From the NCBI GenBank assembly GCA_029906195.1, contig JARWSJ010000002.1, positions 62,001 through 126,000 on the forward strand: a stretch of 64,000 bases of DNA, written 5' to 3'. Positions 59,888 through 64,000 of the stretch are shown here, piece by piece (position 1 is the stretch's first letter; every line of letters begins with the position of its first letter). The position numbers were made by a program, and so were the translations under genes. The DNA is from Chitinophagaceae bacterium 26-R-25 (GTDB lineage Bacteria; Bacteroidota; Bacteroidia; Chitinophagales; Chitinophagaceae). The notes under the pieces are model-generated. The model ran no database searches. It worked only from the letters and a program-made list of their open reading frames with translations, and was not told where the DNA came from.

Positions 59888-59922
59888 AGTGGCCAGTAGC
59901 CGGTTACAGGTGGCCGGTAGTT
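59888..59922. repeat. CCAGTAGCCGGT-family arm (partner at 60360-60392)
   Basis: TGGCCAGTAGCCGGTTACAG and further words start right behind the DUF4870 stop codon. The inverse arm lies in the 3' end of mfd. Confidence 0.75.
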
Positions 59923-59945
59923 TGTGTGTAACATTCAAAATATAT

Positions 59946-59984
59946 AAAAGAGGCTTACTCAAATGCGAGTCAGCCTCTTTTTTG
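59946..59984 (+). terminator. Terminator of the DUF4870 gene
   Basis: Stem AAAAGAGGCTTACTC/GAGTCAGCCTCTTTT (one mismatch), then TT. Confidence 0.9.
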
Positions 59985-60080
59985 ATAATAGAATCTTGCC
60001 TGATTCTACGGCAGAAAATATTTTATCCTTTTTTGTTGCATAAATATCCGAAGTTGAAACGCATAGTCGTTCTTGTTATT

Positions 60081-60088
60081 TAGGTTTG
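60081..60088 (+). promoter_or_regulatory. Possible -7 box of the 35-aa gene
   Basis: TAGGTTTG matches TAnnTTTG, 39 bp before the ATG at 60128. Confidence 0.4.
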
Positions 60089-60127
60089 TGTTTTACCTAA
60101 ACGCCTTAACAGATTAAAACAATTAAC

Positions 60128-60235
60128 ATGATTGGACCTGCAATTGGATTTTTTATCTGGCAGCTAATACTGATCGCTGGATTGGTCTTATTGGTTTACA
60201 TGGTCTATAAGATTTCTAAGAAATTAATGAAATGA
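60128..60235 (+). CDS. Very small membrane protein, 35 aa
   Basis: ATG at 60128, TGA at 60233. It encodes MIGPAIGFFIWQLILIAG followed by LVLLVYMVYKISKKLMK: one membrane helix and a basic end. The start MIGP-IGF-IWQL is typical of small one-helix Bacteroidota proteins. It has a candidate -7 box upstream and a strong terminator downstream, so it is probably real. Confidence 0.6.
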   Translation: MIGPAIGFFIWQLILIAGLVLLVYMVYKISKKLMK

Positions 60236-60299
60236 GAAAAGCCTATTAATAAAACTTCGGTTGGAATGGCTGGTACTTCATGTATAACAGGCCTGGAAA

Positions 60300-60332
60300 T
60301 AAAAAGCTGCGCAATCGCGCAGCTTTTTATTT
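60300..60332. terminator. Bidirectional terminator
   Basis: AAAAAGCTGCGC/GCGCAGCTTTTT with an AATC loop. It serves the 35-aa gene and, from the other side, mfd. Confidence 0.92.
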
Positions 60333-60359
60333 CTTTTATGATGATCGCATTAAAACACC

Positions 60360-60392
60360 TGCTACTGGCCACTGGCTACCGGCGTCTGCTCT
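60360..60392. repeat. CCAGTAGCCGGT-family arm inside the mfd 3' end
   Basis: GCTACTGGCCACTGGCTACC covers the mfd stop codon and its last ~6 codons. Confidence 0.75.
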
Positions 60393-63300
60393 TTCGGCAC
60401 TACAGCCTTTGCCATTCTCGCCAAAAACCGATGCATTGTGTCCATATCTTTTACATCCTCAACTACCATCAGGAAGTTCTTACCTGTTTGTTTTAGTCTT
60501 GCTTTGTTCGTACCTGTTTGCAGATAGTCCAACACGTTTTTGAAAAGAACAGACTCGAAGTATGGCGAGTCATTTTTGTTGATGAAATAGCAGCGAAACG
60601 TTTCATCCTTCAATGTCATTTTCTCAAAACCTATTTCAACAGCAAGTCTGCGGCAACGAACGGTTATGAAAAGATCTTCCACTTGTTGCGGTATGGGTCC
60701 GAAACGATCACTCATTTCAGCATGGAAGGCAAGAAGCTCTTCTTCATTTTCACAATTGTCCAACCTCGTGTAAAGTGATAGCCTTTCTGTAATGCTTTCT
60801 ACATAACTGTCAGGAATCAATATTTCAAGATCGGTATCTATTGTACAATCATGCACAAAATCATCCTGCTGCTGAATTTCATTCTTAAACAGCTCGCGGA
60901 ATTCTGTGCGCTTTAATTCTTTGATGGCTTCATCCAAAACTTTTTGATACATCTCAAAACCAATCTCTGCCATAAAACCACTTTGTTCACCACCCAGCAT
61001 ATTACCCGCTCCACGAATGTCAAGGTCACGCATGGCGATTTGGAAACCGCTTCCCAAATCACTGTGCTGCTCCAGCGTTTGCAGGCGCTTGCGGCTGTCT
61101 GTTGGCAAAGTGCTCATTGGTGGCCCTACGAGATAACAGAAGGCCTTTCTATTGCTGCGGCCAACGCGCCCACGCAACTGGTGCAGATCACTCAACCCAA
61201 AATGGTGGGCATTGTTGATGATGATCGTATTCACGTTTGGTATGTCTACACCGCTTTCCACAATGTTGGTACAAACCAGGACGTCATATTTTCTTTCGAT
61301 GAAATCAAGAATTCTTTCTTCCAGTTCGTGCCCTTCCAATTGTCCGTGAGCAAAACCCACGCTTAGATCCGGACAAAGTCTTTGGATCAATGCACTCATT
61401 TCCGCAAGGCCATGCACTCGGTTATGAATAAAGAAAACCTGGCCGCCACGCTCGGTTTCGTAATAAATAGCATCACGGATAAAGTCTTCATTAAAAACTG
61501 CTACTTCTGTTTGTATCGGTTGCCTGTTTGGCGGTGGTGTGTTGATGATACTCAAATCCCTCGCGCCCATCAAACTAAATTGTAAAGTTCTTGGGATAGG
61601 TGTTGCCGTTAGTGTTAAACTGTCAACTGTTGTACGTAGCGTTTTTAATTTTTCTTTCGCTGCTACACCAAACTTTTGCTCTTCGTCAATAATCATCACG
61701 CCAAGATCTTTGAACTTGATGTCCTTGCTAAGCAATGCGTGTGTGCCAACGATGATATCAATTTTCCCTTCTTCCAGTTTCTTCAGGGTTTCTTTTTTCT
61801 CTTTGGCAGATTTGAAACGGTTGAGATAATCAACCGTTACCGGAAAGTCTTTTAAGCGCTCTTTAAATGTTTTGTAATGCTGAAAGGCAAGAATGGTGGT
61901 CGGAACCAGGATCGCGGCTTGTTTGCCGTCTGTGCATGATTTGAAAGCTGCACGCACAGCGATTTCTGTTTTACCAAAGCCCACATCACCGCAGATCAGT
62001 CTGTCCATTGGTGACGGCGCTTCCATGTCACGCTTCACATCTGCCGTTGCCTTGCTCTGGTCGGGAGTATCTTCATAAATAAAAGATGCTTCCAGCTCCG
62101 TTTGCATATAAGTGTCTGGTGTGTGTGCAAAACCCGGTTGGGCTTTACGCTGCGCATATAGTTTGATAAGGTCAAATGCGATTTCTTTAACCTTAACTTT
62201 TGTTTTTTCTTTTAATTTGTTCCAAACATCGCTGCCGAGTTTATTCACTTTCGGTACACTTCCTTCCTTGCCGGTGTATTTGGCAATCTTATGCAGCGAG
62301 TTGATGTTTACGTACAGGATGTCGCTGTCTTTATAAATAATACGAACGGCTTCCTGCAGTTTGCCGTTTACCTCTAGTTTTTGCAAACCACTGTACACAC
62401 CCACACCGTGGTCGATGTGTGTTACATAGTCGCCGGGCTGCAACTCACGCAATGTGCGTATCGTAAGCGCTTTGCTCTTATTGTAAGCCTGCTTGACCTT
62501 ATACTTATGATAACGCTGGAAAATCTGGTGGTCAGTATAACACACCGCTTTTACATCTTCATCTATAAAACCTTTGTAAATAGAAATAGCAACGGGAACA
62601 AATTGTATCTCCACTTTCAAATCGGTGAAGATGCTGTACAGCCTTTCGAGCTGGCGCGGATTTTCAGCAAAAATGTAAATGCCGTATTTCTTCGTTTCCC
62701 AACTTTTCAGATCTCTTATCAGCAGATCAAATTGCCTGTTGAACGAAGGCTGCGATTTTGTGTTGAATTCTATTTCATGCGTAAGACCTGATGGCATGGT
62801 GTTTCTGCCGCCGAACTCCGCAATATGTCGTGTAGCAAGTTGTTTCTCGATTTCTTCACCGGGAACGAAATCTTCTTTTGTAATGTTGGTTTTCTCCAAC
62901 ACTTCATCATCGCTGTCTGGTTTCTTAGCTGTAGGTTGTACATTGGTGATGTACAGTTCCAGGTCCTCTTCCTGGGTCAGAATTTTATCTTTTATCACAT
63001 CCCAGTCCTGTACCCAGCAAACGGTATTTTCCGGAAGAAACTCAAACAGTGAAACCTTGTCGCCCGTTTCGAATTGCGTTTCCACGTTGGGAATAATATT
63101 TACCTGCAGCAATTTCCGCTCACTCAACTGTGTTTCCGGGTCGAATATGCGGATGGAGTCAACATCATTGCCAAACAATTCTACCCGGTAAGGTTTTTCG
63201 TTACCAAAAGAATAGATGTCCAAAATGCCACCGCGTATTGCAAATTGTCCCGGCTCATACACGAAATCTGTTCTCGTGAAACCGAGATCTACCAATAGTT

Positions 63301-63784
63301 CCAGCAGGCTGTTAACATTCAGCGTATCATTTGTTTTAATGGAAATGATATTGCCGCTTAATGTTTTTGGAAGCACTACTTTTTCAAACAATGCCTCGGG
63401 GTAAGTGATCAATATTTTCTTATTGCCACCTGCTGAAATCTTTGTCAGCGCCTCTGTTCGCAGCATCACGTGACTGCTGTTCAGCAACCTGAAGTTTTTC
63501 CTGTTCTTAAACGAGGAAGGAAAATAAAACAGGTCAAGCGCATTGGTAAGATTCTCCAGTGTATTGTGGAAGTACGCCGCTTCTTCTGCATCATTCAATA
63601 CGACAACATGGTTCAGTTGCTCGCATGCAGGATGCTGAAAAATAGAAGTAATTACAAACTCGGGGGAACTGCCGTAAAGATTTTTTAGAAAAAGTCGCTG
63701 AGGTTGCGACATAGTAAACCTGTCCGCAATCTGAAAAATGCGGGGGTTATCCTTGTACTGTGCTAACAAATTATCCAGATTCAT
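60362..63784 (-). CDS. mfd: Transcription-repair coupling factor
   Basis: A 1140-aa translocase that removes stalled RNA polymerase and recruits UvrA. Domains in order: UvrB-like N-terminus (FVITSIFQHPACEQLNHVVV; FAIRGGILDIYSFG), the polymerase-binding CarD-like domain (YVTHIDHGVGVYSGLQKL), the helicase with P-loop CGDVGFGKTEIA, DEEQ box IIDEEQKFGV, TATPIPRTL, VESGVDIPNVNTII and the RecG-like TRG region HQLRGRVGRSNRKAFCYL, and a C-terminal TRCF domain. The final PVASGQ is encoded by a repeat arm. The start has an AAGGAGAGGATGA ribosome site. Confidence 0.97.
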   Translation of the reverse strand: MNLDNLLAQYKDNPRIFQIADRFTMSQPQRLFLKNLYGSSPEFVITSIFQHPACEQLNHVVVLNDAEEAAYFHNTLENLTNALDLFYFPSSFKNRKNFRLLNSSHVMLRTEALTKISAGGNKKILITYPEALFEKVVLPKTLSGNIISIKTNDTLNVNSLLELLVDLGFTRTDFVYEPGQFAIRGGILDIYSFGNEKPYRVELFGNDVDSIRIFDPETQLSERKLLQVNIIPNVETQFETGDKVSLFEFLPENTVCWVQDWDVIKDKILTQEEDLELYITNVQPTAKKPDSDDEVLEKTNITKEDFVPGEEIEKQLATRHIAEFGGRNTMPSGLTHEIEFNTKSQPSFNRQFDLLIRDLKSWETKKYGIYIFAENPRQLERLYSIFTDLKVEIQFVPVAISIYKGFIDEDVKAVCYTDHQIFQRYHKYKVKQAYNKSKALTIRTLRELQPGDYVTHIDHGVGVYSGLQKLEVNGKLQEAVRIIYKDSDILYVNINSLHKIAKYTGKEGSVPKVNKLGSDVWNKLKEKTKVKVKEIAFDLIKLYAQRKAQPGFAHTPDTYMQTELEASFIYEDTPDQSKATADVKRDMEAPSPMDRLICGDVGFGKTEIAVRAAFKSCTDGKQAAILVPTTILAFQHYKTFKERLKDFPVTVDYLNRFKSAKEKKETLKKLEEGKIDIIVGTHALLSKDIKFKDLGVMIIDEEQKFGVAAKEKLKTLRTTVDSLTLTATPIPRTLQFSLMGARDLSIINTPPPNRQPIQTEVAVFNEDFIRDAIYYETERGGQVFFIHNRVHGLAEMSALIQRLCPDLSVGFAHGQLEGHELEERILDFIERKYDVLVCTNIVESGVDIPNVNTIIINNAHHFGLSDLHQLRGRVGRSNRKAFCYLVGPPMSTLPTDSRKRLQTLEQHSDLGSGFQIAMRDLDIRGAGNMLGGEQSGFMAEIGFEMYQKVLDEAIKELKRTEFRELFKNEIQQQDDFVHDCTIDTDLEILIPDSYVESITERLSLYTRLDNCENEEELLAFHAEMSDRFGPIPQQVEDLFITVRCRRLAVEIGFEKMTLKDETFRCYFINKNDSPYFESVLFKNVLDYLQTGTNKARLKQTGKNFLMVVEDVKDMDTMHRFLARMAKAVVPKEQTPVASGQ

Positions 63785-63819
63785 CCTCTCCTTATCTTCT
63801 TAAATTACCTCGAAGGTAA

Positions 63820-63982
63820 TTTATAATTTGAGAATTTGAAGATTTGAAAATTTGACAATGGTACGTACATGTCGCGAAAGAGAAACAATCTCTCTGCTGC
63901 ACAAGGGGTTGGAAACAACATTCGAAGCATCTTCGCATGAATGAATTTTCAAATTTTCAAATTCTCAAATTCTCAAATTGCG
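63820..63982. repeat. Inverted word cassette, AATTTGAG/ATTTGAAA family
   Basis: Left arm 63820-63858 (TTTGAGAATTTGAAGATTTG words), right arm 63945-63979 (reverse complement, four copies), centre ~85 bp. The 63785-64000 stretch holds no gene start. Confidence 0.88.
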
Positions 63983-64000
63983 GGCGCTTAGTAAACTGCA

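Overview
The window looks like a chromosome segment of a Bacteroidota bacterium, most likely family Chitinophagaceae or a close relative. Supporting signs are TonB-dependent receptors with carboxypeptidase-regulatory N-termini, a SusC/SusD pair, type IX secretion (T9SS) C-terminal sorting domains, an S46 dipeptidyl-peptidase, a tricorn-like S41 protease, an AtpB with a long N-terminal extension, and promoters with the Bacteroidota -7 box TAnnTTTG (often exactly TATCTTTG). The family-level placement is inferred from gene content only. No rRNA, tRNA, CRISPR array, transposase or prophage was seen.

Layout. 1-7.7 kb: a TonB receptor (cut by the window edge) with a beta-helix lipoprotein, then an Oar-like TonB receptor. 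8.1-13.6 kb: D-2-hydroxyacid dehydrogenase, gcvT, an SRPBCC protein, comB, a VOC protein and an EEP phosphatase/nuclease. 13.9-17.7 kb: a T9SS cargo, a LURP-one-like protein, and an ABC exporter with a coupled 66-aa gene. 17.9-22.3 kb: ATP synthase atpB-atpE-atpF-atpH-atpA, with no gamma gene following. 22.4-31.9 kb: a lipoprotein, an unusual T9SS-tailed protein, a zinc alcohol dehydrogenase, a 734-aa exported protein with a possible clan-CD protease-like end, an OmpR-type two-component system and a DUF937-OmpA protein. 31.9-42.6 kb: an F420-type reductase homologue, ruvB, cytoplasmic alpha-amylase, susD/susC and a Wzx-like flippase. 42.8-55.1 kb: tricorn protease, a conserved unknown, an M23 peptidase, an RRM protein, an MFS exporter, pheS, a hexapeptide acyltransferase, an NTF2-like protein and DPP7. 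55.6-64 kb: a frameshifted lpxR-like gene, an AlkA-type glycosylase, two tandem exported paralogues, a DUF4870 protein, two tiny membrane proteins and mfd.

The most striking signal is between the genes. About 25 intergenic gaps hold a cassette with one plan: an arm of 2-6 degenerate tandem copies of a 7-9 bp 'word', a 40-130 bp centre, and the reverse-complement arm. At least ten word families share this plan (AATTAAG/AATTAGG, TTGAAAA/TTGAAAG, TTAGTTG, AATAACTG, AAAGTAAAAATT, CCAGTAGCCGGT, CTAAGGCA and others), and some recur at many loci with a related centre. Arms often begin inside or right after a stop codon, so they supply the last codons of several proteins (mfd, the amylase, the M23 peptidase, the tricorn protease). 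In at least two places an arm contains the -7 promoter box of the next gene. This is the best candidate here for an undescribed system.

Other points of note: predicted leaderless transcripts for several genes (pheS, ruvB, the ABC exporter, the EEP protein); an A10 slippage tract that splits the lpxR homologue; a terminator-like hairpin between atpE and atpF; and a possible small RNA near 30.2 kb.
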